From Methylotenera_A sp046598525 (GTDB taxonomy: Bacteria; Pseudomonadota; Gammaproteobacteria; Burkholderiales; Methylophilaceae): a stretch of DNA of 64,000 nucleotides. The position numbers and the translations under genes were made by a program. The stretch lies in contig JBKJIJ010000021.1 of assembly GCA_046598525.1 (NCBI GenBank), forward strand, positions 1-64,000, read 5' to 3'. This document shows, in pieces, positions 1 to 8,100 of the stretch. Numbering within the stretch: position 1 is the first letter of the stretch; every line of letters begins with the position of its first letter. The notes beneath the pieces are model-generated. The model did no database searches and had not been told where the DNA came from. It was given only the letters and a program-made list of their open reading frames with translations.

Positions 1-82
1 TGGAGGGGGAAGGATTCGAACCTTCGTACTCAGAGAGAACGGATTTACAGTCCGTCGCCTTTAACCACTCGGCCACCCCTCC
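1..82 (-). tRNA. tRNA-Tyr (anticodon GTA)
   Basis: Read on the minus strand this folds as a class II tRNA with a long variable arm. The acceptor strand GGAGGGG pairs with CCCCTCC, the discriminator base is A, the anticodon loop reads CTGTAAA and the T loop has the usual GGTTCGAATCC. The 3' end lies exactly on the window edge, so an encoded CCA cannot be seen. Anticodon GTA reads both tyrosine codons. Confidence 0.96.
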
Positions 83-96
83 TAACCGAACCCGCG

Positions 97-125
97 ATTA
101 TGCTGATTTTTTGACATACTGTCAA
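97..125 (-). promoter_or_regulatory. sigma-70 promoter of tRNA-Tyr
   Basis: On the minus strand there is a perfect -35 TTGACA, a 17-bp spacer and a -10 CATAAT, followed by a GC-rich stretch (CGCGGG) resembling a stringent discriminator just before the tRNA-Tyr 5' end. A small palindrome (TGACAGTATGTCA) overlaps the -35. This suggests tRNA-Tyr is transcribed on its own as well as by read-through from tRNA-Thr. Confidence 0.7.
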
Positions 126-207
126 ATAAATCGAGCAAATATTTAATGATTAAGACTTAGTAGTAATTGCCTAAATTTTAATCATCATAGGATTATGAGT
201 GAGAATT

Positions 208-283
208 TGGTGCCGGGTATCGGAATCGAACTGATGACCTTCGCATTACAAGTGCGCTGCTCTACCAACTGAGCTAACCCGGC
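208..283 (-). tRNA. tRNA-Thr (anticodon TGT)
   Basis: The minus strand gives a 76-nt tRNA. The acceptor GCCGGGT pairs with ACCCGGC, the discriminator is A and the CCA end is encoded. The D arm AGCTCAGTTGGTAGAGC is standard, the anticodon loop CTTGTAA places TGT at the anticodon, and the T arm contains GTTCGATTCC. It reads ACA and other Thr codons by wobble. It lies upstream of tRNA-Tyr in the same direction, part of the tRNA cluster that many Betaproteobacteria carry near tuf. Confidence 0.97.
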
Positions 284-412
284 ATTTCTTGAAGGCGTGA
301 CTATAACAATTTTATTTATTAAAGCCTAGCCCCTTTGAGAAAATATTTGTGTTTTTATAACATTTATTTTCAGGATGCTTAACTATTGTGGATTACTTAA
401 AACTATTTTACT

Positions 413-457
413 GAAAAAGCCTACTTAACGCTTATTTAACGATAGTTAAAGTAGGCT
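413..457 (-). terminator. Terminator overlapping the sspB 3' end
   Basis: The arms AAGCCTACTT (417-426) and AAGTAGGCTT (448-457) are complementary, and on the minus strand the stem is followed by TTTTT. The loop of about 20 nt contains a smaller AAC/GTT hairpin. One arm lies inside the last codons of sspB, so the coding end doubles as the terminator, ending sspAB transcription before the tRNA genes. Confidence 0.6.
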
Positions 458-866
458 TCTTTTTGGCAGGTAAATCGGTTATTTTTGCAGACTTATCTTC
501 AGAACTGCTAGACGCACTGGTAGACGCGCTGGAATAATTTGAAGTGTCATTTGCACTTACTTCAAAAAACATACCTTGTCCATTTTCGCGCGCGAAAATA
601 CCTTTAACCGCATTCATCGGCACATAGAGATTTTGCGATACGCCGCTAAAGCGTGCTGAAAACACAATCGCTTCGTTGTCGATATGCAAATCTTTAGTGG
701 CGGAATGATTAAGATTTAGTACGATTTCACCCTCTTTGACGAATGCCACAGGCACCCGCGTTTGTGGGTTAACGGCCACCAGCAAATGCGGGGTTAAATG
801 GTTATCAACGCACCATTCGTGAATGGCGCGAATCATATAAGGCTTGGTAGAAATTAAATCGCTCAT
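432..866 (-). CDS. sspB: SspB, ClpXP protease specificity-enhancing factor
   Basis: This 144-residue protein matches SspB, the adaptor that binds ssrA-tagged polypeptides from stalled ribosomes and hands them to ClpXP. The N-terminal two thirds form the substrate-binding domain (for example TPHLLVAVNP near residue 25 and NLYVPMNAVKGIFARENG near 80). A Ser/Thr/Asp-rich flexible linker follows, and the last residues, LTIVK, are the short ClpX-docking tail of the family. The gene follows sspA, the usual sspA-sspB order, with about 170 bp between them occupied by a palindromic repeat. Start MSDLIST gives the normal family length. Confidence 0.95.
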   Translation of the reverse strand: MSDLISTKPYMIRAIHEWCVDNHLTPHLLVAVNPQTRVPVAFVKEGEIVLNLNHSATKDLHIDNEAIVFSARFSGVSQNLYVPMNAVKGIFARENGQGMFFEVSANDTSNYSSASTSASSSSEDKSAKITDLPAKKKPTLTIVK

Positions 867-922
867 GTTAATCTGGGTTTCAATCTAAACTTGGCTTTTA
901 ACCATAACTTTATTCAATAAAT

Positions 923-1032
923 TAAAATATCTAAGCAGTACAAGGCGCGCAATAAAAATTAATGAGGCCGTATATGTAAATATACAACGAATTAATTTTT
1001 GAAGCGCAACGCCGTAATGCGACGATATTTTA
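923..1032. repeat. 110-bp palindromic intergenic element, copy 1
   Basis: An imperfect inverted repeat fills the sspA-sspB gap. The outer arms are TAAAATATC and GATATTTTA, the inner arms AAAAATTAAT and ATTAATTTTT, and the centre is GTATAT-GTAA-ATATAC. Its right half (GCGCAACGCCGTAATGCGACG) resembles the elements at 14462 and 16577. It would form a long hairpin in the sspA-sspB transcript. Confidence 0.7.
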
Positions 1033-1034
1033 GT

Positions 1035-1634
1035 TTATTTGCGCATCGCTTTTTCTGATGGCGTCATCGCATCCGCATATAGTGGACGTGAGAACAAACG
1101 CTCTGCGTATTTAAGCAGCGGTGATGCTTGATTTGGTAACTCAATGCCATAATGGCCTAAGCGCCATAATAGCGGCGTTACAGCTACATCTAACATTGAG
1201 TAATCATCACCTAATAAGTAATTTTGCTTACTGAAAATAGGCACAATTTGGGTTAAATTATCGCGAATCGTTTTGCGTGCTTTGTCGGCCACTTCTTGAT
1301 TATCCGATTCCACATCTTTAATGTGATCAAATAAATCTTTTTCAAAGTTGTACAAAAACAATCTGGCTCTGGCGCGCATTACTGGATCAGCCGGCATTAA
1401 TTGTGGATGCGGGAAGCGCTCATCAATGTATTCATTAATAATGTTGGCTTCTGATAATACTAAATCGCGCTCAACCAATACTGGCACGGCGTTGTACGGA
1501 TTTAACACGGCCAAATCTTCTGGTTTATTGGCTAAATCCACGTCAATCACTTCAAAATCCATGCCTTTTTCAAACAGCACAATGCGGCAGCGATGACTAA
1601 ATGGGTCAACTGTGCCTGAATATAATTTCATCAT
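1035..1634 (-). CDS. sspA: SspA, stringent starvation protein A (GST fold)
   Basis: The 199-residue product has the glutathione-S-transferase fold of SspA, an RNA-polymerase-associated regulator of stationary-phase and acid-stress genes. The N-terminal thioredoxin-like domain begins MKLYSGTVDPFSHRCRIVLFEKG. The segment NPYNAVPVLVERDLVLSEANIINEYIDERFPHP is the typical SspA/GST motif, and an all-helical C-terminal domain follows. Two adjacent Met codons make the exact start uncertain by one residue. The gene lies downstream of petC and upstream of sspB, the common betaproteobacterial petABC-sspAB arrangement. Catalytic GST activity is not expected in this family. Confidence 0.95.
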   Translation of the reverse strand: MMKLYSGTVDPFSHRCRIVLFEKGMDFEVIDVDLANKPEDLAVLNPYNAVPVLVERDLVLSEANIINEYIDERFPHPQLMPADPVMRARARLFLYNFEKDLFDHIKDVESDNQEVADKARKTIRDNLTQIVPIFSKQNYLLGDDYSMLDVAVTPLLWRLGHYGIELPNQASPLLKYAERLFSRPLYADAMTPSEKAMRK

Positions 1635-1705
1635 AATGGTTATTCTTTCTTAATTAGAAATGCGTTTTAATAATTAGTATGTTTGTATTTCTATTAATGT
1701 ATAGC

Positions 1706-2413
1706 TTACTTAATGTCTTTCCAATATTCCGCTTTAATCTTCTTAGCCAGCACCAATAGTACGCCTAAAAATAGCAGCACCCACCAACCCATGTGTTGAC
1801 GGCTTTGTTTGCCAGGCTCTGACATATAAGCCAAATAATTGGTTAAATCGGCCGCAAATGCATTGTATTCAGAAGGCGATAATTTGCCTGGCTTGACCAG
1901 CTCCAACTCATGCGTTTCGTGATTAAGCGCTTGTTCACCTTGCAACTCGTACAACACATGCGGCATGGCTACTTTTGGGTAGACAGTGTTATTCCAGCCA
2001 GTAGGCGTTGTGCTGTCGCGGTAAAAACCACGCATATAGGCATACACCCAATCGGCACCGCGCGCGCGCACTTCAACTGATAAATCGGGCGGCGTTACAC
2101 CAAACCATTTTTTAGCTTCAACTGGGTCAATCGACACCTGCATAGTGTCACCCACTTTTTCACCGGCAAACAATAAATTGTCTTTGATTTGCTTTTCAGT
2201 GAAGCCAATATCCACCAAACGGTTGTAGCGCATGTATTTTGCACTATGACAATTTAGGCAGTAATTAACAAATGTATGCGCGCCACGTTGCAGAGAGGCT
2301 TTATCGGATGCATCAATCGGCGCTTTAATGGTAATGGCCGATTCACTGGCCAGCGCAACTAAGGGCAAAAAGGCCAATAAAGTGAATAGTTTTTTCATAT
2401 TAGACTTTTTCAT
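1706..2413 (-). CDS. petC: Cytochrome c1 of the bc1 complex
   Basis: This 235-residue precursor of cytochrome c1 passes electrons from the Rieske centre to soluble or bound cytochrome c. A signal peptide covers about residues 1-23, the covalent haem motif CLNCH is at 52-56, the ligand region is of the PDLSVEVRARG type, and one C-terminal helix (WWVLLFLGVLLVLA) anchors it in the inner membrane. The start overlaps the petB stop as TAATG, indicating translational coupling; an alternative Met lies five codons in. Haem attachment would use the ResB/CcsB system found at 26.4-29.6 kb. Confidence 0.96.
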   Translation of the reverse strand: MKKSNMKKLFTLLAFLPLVALASESAITIKAPIDASDKASLQRGAHTFVNYCLNCHSAKYMRYNRLVDIGFTEKQIKDNLLFAGEKVGDTMQVSIDPVEAKKWFGVTPPDLSVEVRARGADWVYAYMRGFYRDSTTPTGWNNTVYPKVAMPHVLYELQGEQALNHETHELELVKPGKLSPSEYNAFAADLTNYLAYMSEPGKQSRQHMGWWVLLFLGVLLVLAKKIKAEYWKDIK

Positions 2414-3702
2414 TAGTAAGTCACTCTTTCTGGCACAGGCTTGGTTTTATCTTTTGCGGTGTACCAAGGCATTAAGATAAAGAACAAGAAATAGATGGCG
2501 GTAAACACACGTGCAACCACAGTAGCGCGATCTGCACCACCTAACCAGCTACCAAATTGTCCCCAAATGTTGGATGGCACAGTACCCAAATAACCCAGTA
2601 TTAAAAAGCTAATTACAAAGGCCGCAAGCCATTTTTTATACAGGGCACCGCGGTAGCGAATAGATTTCACTGGGCTTTTATCTAACCATGGCAACAATGC
2701 AAATACCATTACTGATAAGCCCATTGCGGCTACACCCGGAAACTGCGAATTTAAGATTGGCGGAACCGCTCTTAAAATAGAGTAGTAAGGTGTGAAATAC
2801 CATACTGGCGCAATGTGTGCCGGCGTTTTCAGCGGATCGGCTGGAACGAAGTTATTCGCCTCAATAAAGTAGCCGCCCATTTCTGGCGCAAAGAACAAGA
2901 TGCTGGCAAATACAATAAAAAACACCACTACGCCAACTAAATCTTTAACCGTGTAATAAGGATGAAACGGAATGCCATCTAATGGAATGCCGGTTTTTTT
3001 ATCTTTATTGGCTTTAATTTCAATGCCATCTGGGTTATTAGAGCCCACTTCATGCAAGGCAACCAAATGCACAGCAACCAAGCCAGCCAACACAAACGGC
3101 AAGGCAATTACATGGAACGCAAAGAAGCGATTTAATGTGGCATCTGAAATTAGGTAATCGCCGCGTAGCCACTCAGATAAATCTGGGCCGATAAACGGAA
3201 TAGTGGCAAACAAGTTAACAATAACCTGTGCACCCCAATACGACATTTGGCCCCAAGGTAATAGGTAGCCAAAAAACGCTTCGCCCATTAATACCAAGAA
3301 AATACCCACGCCAAATAGCCAAATAAGCTCTCTTGGCGCTCTGTAAGAGCCGTAAATAATGCCGCGGAACATATGCAGATAAATCACCACAAAGAACATA
3401 GATGCGCCTGTAGAGTGCATATAGCGGATGATATTGCCGCCAAATACGTCACGCATAATATACTCAACCGACGCAAATGCTTGTTGCGCATCTGGCTTGT
3501 AATGCATGGTTAAGAAAATGCCGGTTAAAATTTGCAGCACTAACAACAACATGGCTAAAGAGCCAAAAAAGTACCAAAAGTTAAAGTTTTTTGGTGCGTA
3601 GTATTCGGTTAAATGCGCTTTTACAAAGCTAGAAACGGGCAAACGCGCGTCTACCCAACCCATTAAACCTTTAGCTTCAACAGCTGCTTTATCTTGAGCC
3701 AT
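2413..3702 (-). CDS. petB: Cytochrome b of the bc1 complex
   Basis: The 429-residue fused cytochrome b carries the eight or nine transmembrane helices of the quinol-oxidising subunit. Visible landmarks are the haem histidines in the helix around HSTGASMFFVVIYLHMFRG, the glycine-rich FGYLLPWGQMSYWGAQV stretch, the partner helix with FFAFHVIALPFVLAGLVAVHL, and the Qo-site PEW-like loop (APVWYFTPYYSILRA). Four bases separate it from petA upstream, and it overlaps petC by one base, so petABC is one operon. Confidence 0.97.
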   Translation of the reverse strand: MAQDKAAVEAKGLMGWVDARLPVSSFVKAHLTEYYAPKNFNFWYFFGSLAMLLLVLQILTGIFLTMHYKPDAQQAFASVEYIMRDVFGGNIIRYMHSTGASMFFVVIYLHMFRGIIYGSYRAPRELIWLFGVGIFLVLMGEAFFGYLLPWGQMSYWGAQVIVNLFATIPFIGPDLSEWLRGDYLISDATLNRFFAFHVIALPFVLAGLVAVHLVALHEVGSNNPDGIEIKANKDKKTGIPLDGIPFHPYYTVKDLVGVVVFFIVFASILFFAPEMGGYFIEANNFVPADPLKTPAHIAPVWYFTPYYSILRAVPPILNSQFPGVAAMGLSVMVFALLPWLDKSPVKSIRYRGALYKKWLAAFVISFLILGYLGTVPSNIWGQFGSWLGGADRATVVARVFTAIYFLFFILMPWYTAKDKTKPVPERVTY

Positions 3703-3705
3703 GAT

Positions 3706-4368
3706 TTAAGCCTCTGCTTTCGTATCATCACCAATTAAAACGGTGGTATCGGTTAAATATTGATATGGCGGCACCACTAAATTAATTGGCGCAGGAGAGC
3801 CTTTAAATACGCGGCCTGCTAAATCGAATTTTGAACCATGACAAGGACAGAAGAAACCGCCTGTCCAGTTTTCACCCATATCGCCACCCGCTTGCAATTT
3901 TTCAGTTGGCGAACAACCAAGATGCGTACAAATACCCACTACCACAGCCAGATTTGGCTTGATTGAGCGATTAGCATTTTTGCAATATTCAGGCTGTTGC
4001 GCTACTTCACAATTTGGATCAGATAACTGATCATTGTGCTTGGCAAGCTCTGCTGTCATTTCATCGGTGCGATTAATAATCCACACTGGCTGACCGCGCC
4101 ACTCGGCGGTAATCATCGTGCCTGGCTGAATTTTACTTACATCAACTTCAACTGGTGCGCCAGCGGCTTTTGCGCGCTCGCTTGGCAACATGCTGCCAAC
4201 AAATGGCACCGCAACGGCGGCGGCGCCCAATGCGCCCACACCTGCAGTTGCTGCAATTAAAAAGTTACGTTTTTGTTGGTTAACGGCAGTGGGTGCCGAA
4301 AATGAGAGTTCCGAAGAAGAGAGCGAATTGCTACTTGCCTGCTCTTTGTCAATTTTGTTGTCTGACAT
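3706..4368 (-). CDS. petA: Rieske iron-sulfur protein of the bc1 complex
   Basis: This 220-residue ubiquinol-cytochrome c reductase iron-sulfur subunit carries the 2Fe-2S ligand boxes CTHLGC (147-152) and CPCHGS (174-179). A disordered Ser-rich start of about 30 residues precedes the membrane anchor at 35-58. The anchor is introduced by QQKRNFLIAA, a KR version of the twin-arginine motif RRxFL. Rieske proteins are classic Tat substrates, so export probably uses the TatABC encoded at 6.6-8.1 kb. It is the first gene of petABC, with a good promoter about 100 bp upstream. Confidence 0.96.
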   Translation of the reverse strand: MSDNKIDKEQASSNSLSSSELSFSAPTAVNQQKRNFLIAATAGVGALGAAAVAVPFVGSMLPSERAKAAGAPVEVDVSKIQPGTMITAEWRGQPVWIINRTDEMTAELAKHNDQLSDPNCEVAQQPEYCKNANRSIKPNLAVVVGICTHLGCSPTEKLQAGGDMGENWTGGFFCPCHGSKFDLAGRVFKGSPAPINLVVPPYQYLTDTTVLIGDDTKAEA

Positions 4369-4469
4369 TGTTTTCCTTTAACTTACCCTTTTGAGGTAAT
4401 TTTGTTAATTTGGGGTAATTTTAGTTATCTTTACGCTTGAATCTGTAGCGCTTAATTGCAAAGCGCATA

Positions 4470-4498
4470 ATTATACAATTTTTTAGAAAAATAACCAA
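4470..4498 (-). promoter_or_regulatory. petABC promoter (predicted)
   Basis: On the minus strand -35 TTGGTT, a 17-bp spacer and a perfect -10 TATAAT lie about 100 bp before petA. The leader between them contains two related AAAATTACC(C/T)CAAA motifs, which may be regulatory or chance in AT-rich sequence. Confidence 0.6.
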
Positions 4499-4554
4499 AT
4501 TTAATTGTATAAGTAATTGAAATAAAACACTTAATACTGTCTTTCAAACAAAGC

Positions 4555-5316
4555 CTAAACGGGGTTATCACAATCAATAAAGGTATGTGTTAAACCAAAT
4601 TTTTCGGCCAAATGTGCGCCTAAAGCTTGCACACCGTAACGTTCTGTTGCGTGATGACCAGCTGCAATATAAGACACACCTGTTTCACGCGCGATGTGCA
4701 CTGTTGGCTCAGAAATTTCACCGCTGATATAAACATCTACACCAGCATCTACCGCTTGTTCGATATAACCTTGTGCAGCACCGGTACAAAGCGCCACTTT
4801 TTGTACTACTTGCGTTAAGTCACCAATCACTTGTGGTGTTCGGTTAAGCTTATTAGCAATTGTTTGTGCAAATTCTTTGAGCGATAGCGGCTGACTTAAT
4901 TCCGCCAATAACAACATATTTGATTCATTTTTATTTTTTTGCCCGGCCCAGCCAGTTGCACTAAGCCCTAACTGCTTGGCTAACATCACATTATTGCCAA
5001 ACTCGGCATGCGCATCTAATGGCAAATGGTAAGCAATTAAGCTTAAATCGTGCTTTAATAAAAATTGAATGCGGCGTTTTTTCAAACCCACAATCGCCGC
5101 CGATTCGCCGCGCCAAAAATAGCCGTGATGCACTAAAATAGCATCGGCTTTTACAGCCAACGCCGCTTCTAGCAAATCGTAGCTTGCGGTTACGCCAGTC
5201 ACAATGTGCTGAATTTCGGCTCTGCCCTCTACTTGCAAACCGTTGGGGCAGTAATCCGTAAATTGTTCAGGCTTTAATAATTGATTTAAATAATTGTTTA
5301 AGTCAGTCAATTTCAT
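4555..5316 (-). CDS. Nif3-like dinuclear metal centre protein (YbgI family)
   Basis: This 253-residue protein belongs to the Nif3/YbgI family, often labelled GTP cyclohydrolase I type 2 although the physiological reaction is unsettled. Conserved metal-binding segments are visible: ILVHHGYFW (two adjacent His), HLPLDAH with the later Asn-Asn of FGNNVML, and AAGHHATERYG near the C terminus. The fold expected is a toroidal hexamer. It is transcribed away from the protease gene; their 5' ends are about 60 bp apart. I assign the family with confidence but not a function. Confidence 0.9.
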   Translation of the reverse strand: MKLTDLNNYLNQLLKPEQFTDYCPNGLQVEGRAEIQHIVTGVTASYDLLEAALAVKADAILVHHGYFWRGESAAIVGLKKRRIQFLLKHDLSLIAYHLPLDAHAEFGNNVMLAKQLGLSATGWAGQKNKNESNMLLLAELSQPLSLKEFAQTIANKLNRTPQVIGDLTQVVQKVALCTGAAQGYIEQAVDAGVDVYISGEISEPTVHIARETGVSYIAAGHHATERYGVQALGAHLAEKFGLTHTFIDCDNPV

Positions 5317-5374
5317 GCGTTTTCACCTTTATTTCCCATATACTTATATTCATACCATTTTAACAGTTAAAAAC

Positions 5375-6541
5375 ATGCAAAGAATTTGGCTTATTTTTGC
5401 GCAATCTGTCACTGCTTGCTTAGGCCTGCTATTTGTATTGCGTCTATTTTATCCGCAGCTGTTAAACACCGCGCAAGAGCCGATTATTATTCAGCAAGCG
5501 CAACGATTGCCTGCCAATCTGGCTAATCCTAATCCGGTTGGCAGCTATAGTACTGCGGCTAAAAAAGCCATGCCAGCGGTGGTGAATATTTTCACCACTA
5601 GTCAAAAAACTGCCGTTAATCCACATCAACAATATAAAGATGATCCTTTATTTAAGCATTTTTTTGGCGATCAACTAGAAGATGAAGAAGATCAGCCAGA
5701 AAACAGCCTTGGTAGCGGCGTAATTGTGAGTGAGCAAGGCCTGATTTTAACCAACGACCATGTGGTCGCCAGTGCCGATGAAATCGAAATTTTGCTATCG
5801 GACGGCAGAAAATTGCCAGCACAAGTGGTGGGCACAGATCCAGAAACCGATTTGGCGGTGATTAAAGTTGACGCAGAACAATTGCCGTTTATTACCTTTG
5901 CAGCGCCGGATACCTTAGATGTTGGCGATATTGTGTTGGCAATAGGCAACCCATTTGGCGTTGGCCAAACCGTTACCCAAGGCATTGTTAGCGCACTTGG
6001 GCGCAATCATTTAGGCATTAATACCTTTGAAAATTTTATTCAAACCGATGCGTCGATTAACCCTGGCAATTCTGGTGGCGCCTTAATTGACGCTGAAGGC
6101 AACTTGGTTGGCATTAATAGCGCCATTTATTCACGCAGCGGCGGCTCAATGGGTATTGGCTTTGCCATTCCTGCCAGTTTAGCCAAACAAGTAATGGAAC
6201 AAATTGCTGTTAATGGCTCTGTAACGCGCGGCTGGATTGGTATTGAGGCGCAAGATGTAACGCCTGAGCTGGCTGAATCATTTAAGTTAAGCAAGGTTCA
6301 AGGCTCATTAATTGCTGGCGTATTGCGCGAAAGCCCTGCTGATAGCGCTGGCATTAAATCGGGAGATATATTATTGGCGATTAATAACCGCGAAGTGGTT
6401 GATAGCAGCAGCATGCTGAATATTATTGCGGTATTAAAACCAAACGAAAAAGCCGTGCTAACGATTATTCGCCAAGGCCAAGAAATGAAAGTTGATGTTT
6501 TAATTGGCAAACGACCGAAACCGGCCATTGCAAAAAGATAA
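5375..6541 (+). CDS. DegS/DegQ-type periplasmic serine protease
   Basis: From ATG 5375 the protein is 388 residues, with one N-terminal helix (LIFAQSVTACLGLLFVLRLF) that could be an uncleaved anchor. The trypsin-like domain has the complete triad: His129 in TNDHVV, Asp159 in ETDLAV and Ser233 in GNSGG. One PDZ domain follows (about 290-375). A single PDZ plus a membrane anchor suggests the DegS-like class used in envelope stress sensing. A longer reading frame begins at 5294 but would overlap the divergent Nif3 gene start, so 5375 is preferred. No rseA-like partner is in the window. Confidence 0.92.
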   Translation: MQRIWLIFAQSVTACLGLLFVLRLFYPQLLNTAQEPIIIQQAQRLPANLANPNPVGSYSTAAKKAMPAVVNIFTTSQKTAVNPHQQYKDDPLFKHFFGDQLEDEEDQPENSLGSGVIVSEQGLILTNDHVVASADEIEILLSDGRKLPAQVVGTDPETDLAVIKVDAEQLPFITFAAPDTLDVGDIVLAIGNPFGVGQTVTQGIVSALGRNHLGINTFENFIQTDASINPGNSGGALIDAEGNLVGINSAIYSRSGGSMGIGFAIPASLAKQVMEQIAVNGSVTRGWIGIEAQDVTPELAESFKLSKVQGSLIAGVLRESPADSAGIKSGDILLAINNREVVDSSSMLNIIAVLKPNEKAVLTIIRQGQEMKVDVLIGKRPKPAIAKR

Positions 6542-6560
6542 GTGAATTTAAAGGCTAAAT

Positions 6561-6655
6561 TTTACTTAAAAGAACCTAAATTTCCTTAAAAAACCTAGCT
6601 TTACTTAAAAAACCTAGGTTTTAATTAAAATCTAAGCTTTAGATAACTTAGGCTT
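6561..6655. repeat. Degenerate 19-20 bp tandem repeat between convergent genes
   Basis: About four and a half copies of a unit close to TTTACTTAAAAAACCTAG lie between the protease stop and the tatC stop. One copy contains the perfect palindrome AAAACCTAGGTTTT. The repeat could act as a weak bidirectional terminator because short stems recur, but no GC-rich stem with a T run is present. Confidence 0.6.
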
Positions 6656-7394
6656 TAATAGAATTCGGTACAGACGGTTTTTTAGGCGTGGTGTATTGCG
6701 CCACTAAAATACCCAATTCATACAGCAACCATAATGGCACTGCCAACATAAATTGCGAAATAATATCGGGCGGTGTGAAAATGGCGCCTAAGATAAAAGC
6801 ACCCACAACCACATAACTGCGCGCTTCTTTTAATTGCGCAACGCTCACCCAGCCAAAGCGTGCAATCAACACCACAGCAATTGGCACCTCAAACGCTAAG
6901 CCAAACGCCATGAATAGCGTCATCACAAAATCTAAATACTCGCCAATATCGGTCATTACCGCTACACCCACAGGCGCGCTGCCGACAATAAAACCAAACA
7001 CGGTTGGAAACACCGCAAAATACGCAAATGCCATGCCGATGATAAACAGCAAAGTGCTGGCGGCAATTACTGGCACCATTAATTTTTTTTCGTGGTTATA
7101 TAAACCAGGCGCAACAAACGCCCAAATTTGATACAACGTGTGCGGCAAAGAAATAATAAAGGCCGCCATCATCGCCACTTTCATTGGCACAAAAAAGGGC
7201 GTGGTGACTGCCGTAGCAATCATTTGGCCGCCTTCTGGCAACTTAGCCAACATAGGCGCTGCAAGTAAGGCGTAAATTTTATTGGCAAACGGAAATAGGC
7301 CGATAAACACCAACACAAAACCAAGCACGATTTTTAACAGGCGATTACGCAGCTCAATTAAGTGGGTAATAAAATGTTCGGTTGGAGTGCCCAT
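6648..7394 (-). CDS. tatC: TatC, Sec-independent translocase core subunit
   Basis: The 248-residue polytopic protein has six predicted helices and the conserved N-terminal cytoplasmic segment with HLIELRNRLL, which in TatC contacts the twin-arginine signal. The FAFVAPGLYNHEK-like loop and the FGLAFEVPIAVVLIARFG helix are also typical. TatC recognises folded Tat precursors together with TatB. Its start overlaps the tatB stop region, so tatABC is one translational unit at the distal end of the his transcription block. Confidence 0.96.
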   Translation of the reverse strand: MGTPTEHFITHLIELRNRLLKIVLGFVLVFIGLFPFANKIYALLAAPMLAKLPEGGQMIATAVTTPFFVPMKVAMMAAFIISLPHTLYQIWAFVAPGLYNHEKKLMVPVIAASTLLFIIGMAFAYFAVFPTVFGFIVGSAPVGVAVMTDIGEYLDFVMTLFMAFGLAFEVPIAVVLIARFGWVSVAQLKEARSYVVVGAFILGAIFTPPDIISQFMLAVPLWLLYELGILVAQYTTPKKPSVPNSIKA

Positions 7395-7825
7395 TAGCTC
7401 TCAACTTTATTGGCTGAGGTTTTAACGGATGCGATTTTTTTGGATGCCGCTACACTAGGTTTTGCAACACGCGGCTTGCGTGCAGGCTTACTTTCTGGAA
7501 TTTTTTCTGGTTTATCTGCGGCTATAGATTCAGATTTTGCTGCAGGCTCATTTTGAACGATGATGGCACTTTCAATTTCTGCTGCCTGTTGCTGAATATT
7601 GGATTGCGCCAACTCTACGGATTGTTTGATTTCTTGCTGTAATTTCTGCAACTCTTCAAATCGAAATTCGCGATTGACTTCCTCTTTTACCTGTCCCACA
7701 TAACGTTGCATGCGGCCTGTTAGCGCGCCAATAGTACGCGCTACTTTTGGCAATTTTTCTGGGCCTATCACCAGCAAAGCAATAACGGCGATAACCATTA
7801 ATTCAGAAAATGAAACGTCAAACAC
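7394..7825 (-). CDS. tatB: TatB, Tat translocase receptor subunit
   Basis: The 143-residue protein starts MFDVSFSELMVIAVIALLVIGPEKLPKVAR, the hallmark TatB N terminus with one helix, the GPEKLP hinge and an amphipathic helix. A long Glu/Gln-rich coiled region and a Lys/Pro/Ala-rich disordered tail follow. TatB binds precursor in complex with TatC. The order tatA-tatB-tatC is preserved, 35 bp after tatA and overlapping tatC by one base. Confidence 0.95.
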   Translation of the reverse strand: MFDVSFSELMVIAVIALLVIGPEKLPKVARTIGALTGRMQRYVGQVKEEVNREFRFEELQKLQQEIKQSVELAQSNIQQQAAEIESAIIVQNEPAAKSESIAADKPEKIPESKPARKPRVAKPSVAASKKIASVKTSANKVES

Positions 7826-7860
7826 GTTTATAACCCGTCACTAATCTTTTTTTAATTCGC

Positions 7861-8076
7861 TTATTGTTTCGTCTTATTAGTAACTTCACCTTCAATGGTG
7901 GTGCCTACATCTTCTTTTTTGGTATCGGTAATTTGCTCATCTTTAACAGCCTTTTTAAATTCATTTACCGCGCCGCCCATATCGCTGCCCATATTGCGTA
8001 ATTTTTTGGTGCCAAAAATCAACACTACAATTAGCAACACAATTAACCAATGCCATAAACTAAATGAACCCATCAT
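7861..8076 (-). CDS. tatA: TatA, Tat translocase pore subunit
   Basis: This 71-residue protein has one N-terminal helix (LWHWLIVLLIVVLIFG), the FGTKKLRNMG hinge and the amphipathic GGAVNEFKKAV helix of TatA, followed by a charged tail. TatA oligomerises to let folded proteins cross the inner membrane. Two adjacent start Met codons exist; homologues normally begin MGSFS. It lies 24 bp after hinT. Confidence 0.94.
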   Translation of the reverse strand: MMGSFSLWHWLIVLLIVVLIFGTKKLRNMGSDMGGAVNEFKKAVKDEQITDTKKEDVGTTIEGEVTNKTKQ

Positions 8077-8100
8077 AATCTCCTAAATTTTCGGTATTTC

